From JBBDNV01 sp040877415 (lineage in GTDB: Bacteria > Planctomycetota > Planctomycetia > Pirellulales > PALSA-1355), in the NCBI GenBank assembly GCA_040877415.1, contig JBBDNV010000184.1, positions 1 to 11,752 of the forward strand: a stretch of 11,752 nucleotides of DNA, read 5' to 3'. The position numbers and the translations under genes were made by a program. Each line of letters opens with the position of its first letter. Position 1 is the first letter of the stretch. The notes beneath the pieces were generated by a model. The model worked only from the letters and a program-made list of their open reading frames with translations, was not told where the DNA came from and made no database searches. Below, piece after piece: positions 11,489-11,752 of the stretch.

Positions 11489-11752
11489 CTATCCGGTCGC
11501 GAGATCCAAAATCCGCGCGGATGCAGCCCAGCCCTCCGGCGGCTCCACGCTACTCTGGTACGATTTCTTCCCGCGGAGCGACTGGCGTTGGGCGCGCTCC
11601 TCGTCCGAGCAATGCACGCGCAGCAGCACATCGCACGAATCGAGGCGTTCCCACGGACGAATGGCGACATAAACCACGACCGACTTCCCCGATGTCCACC
11701 GCGAAAACGGTGCCAGGTTGTCGCGGGACGTGCCCTTGGCTTCGAACCTCCG
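11489..11752 (-). CDS. Unrecognised protein, C-terminal 87 residues (5' end beyond window edge)
   Basis: The frame is open from the window edge to the TAG at 11489-11491, 87 codons, and the start lies outside. The visible part is soluble and charged. A beta-strand-like segment (SVVVYVAIRPWERLDSCDVLLRVHC) is followed by a charged stretch (SDEERAQRQSLRGKKSYQ) and a Pro/Gly/Trp turn (PPEGWAASARI). I recognise no domain and no catalytic motif. It is probably a real gene because it stops exactly beside the T-run of the converging terminator and gives a balanced composition, unlike the competing plus-strand frame (11478-11672). A GTG at 11675-11677 is not a likely start, since the frame continues well upstream of it. 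Confidence 0.5.
   Translation of the reverse strand, partial: RRFEAKGTSRDNLAPFSRWTSGKSVVVYVAIRPWERLDSCDVLLRVHCSDEERAQRQSLRGKKSYQSSVEPPEGWAASARILDLATG

Overview
The window is about 11.7 kb of GC-rich, tightly packed bacterial DNA. Several features point to a Gram-negative member of the PVC group, most likely Verrucomicrobiota and perhaps Opitutae. They are lpxA (lipid A synthesis), a complete Na+-pumping methylmalonyl-CoA decarboxylase set as in propionate-forming anaerobes, mostly weak or absent Shine-Dalgarno sites, and two kinds of intergenic repeat (TTGAG heptads and GGTAGGGCG palindromes) that look like those I associate with this phylum. This placement is inferred from content and style, not from a marker gene.

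Left block, minus strand, read right to left: an SDR oxidoreductase (2192-2989), a long-chain polyprenyl diphosphate synthase (1104-2141), radC (311-1024), and the first 65 codons of lpxA (1-196, running off the edge). Between radC and lpxA lies an inverted pair of 4 x 7-bp repeats. Its RNA hairpin would end six nucleotides before the lpxA start codon.

Central block, plus strand: a small single-domain cupin (3001-3354) divergent from the SDR gene, then a six-gene unit at 3452-8182. This comprises methylmalonyl-CoA epimerase, MmdA carboxyltransferase, MmdC biotin carrier, MmdD small membrane subunit, MmdB Na+-channel decarboxylase subunit, and a biotin-protein ligase. Intergenic gaps are 7, 3, 3, -4 and 0 bp. 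Together they would convert (R)- to (S)-methylmalonyl-CoA, decarboxylate it to propionyl-CoA, and use the energy to export Na+. The ligase is encoded next to its likely substrate, the biotin carrier. A GC-rich compound palindrome (8189-8266) then separates this unit from hisI and a calcineurin-like metallophosphoesterase gene.

Right block: asd (minus, 9673-10674) converges on the phosphoesterase gene and is divergent from a YkuD L,D-transpeptidase gene (plus, 10709-11218). A 37-residue lipoprotein gene follows (11304-11417). It has a full-length Shine-Dalgarno sequence, which no other gene here has, and a textbook terminator. The window ends in the 3' part of an unrecognised minus-strand gene.

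No tRNA, rRNA, CRISPR array, insertion sequence, phage gene or defence gene was seen. Most of the window is core metabolism. The parts most worth a second look are the Na+ pump cluster, the two repeat structures, the unusual start regions and the small lipoprotein.
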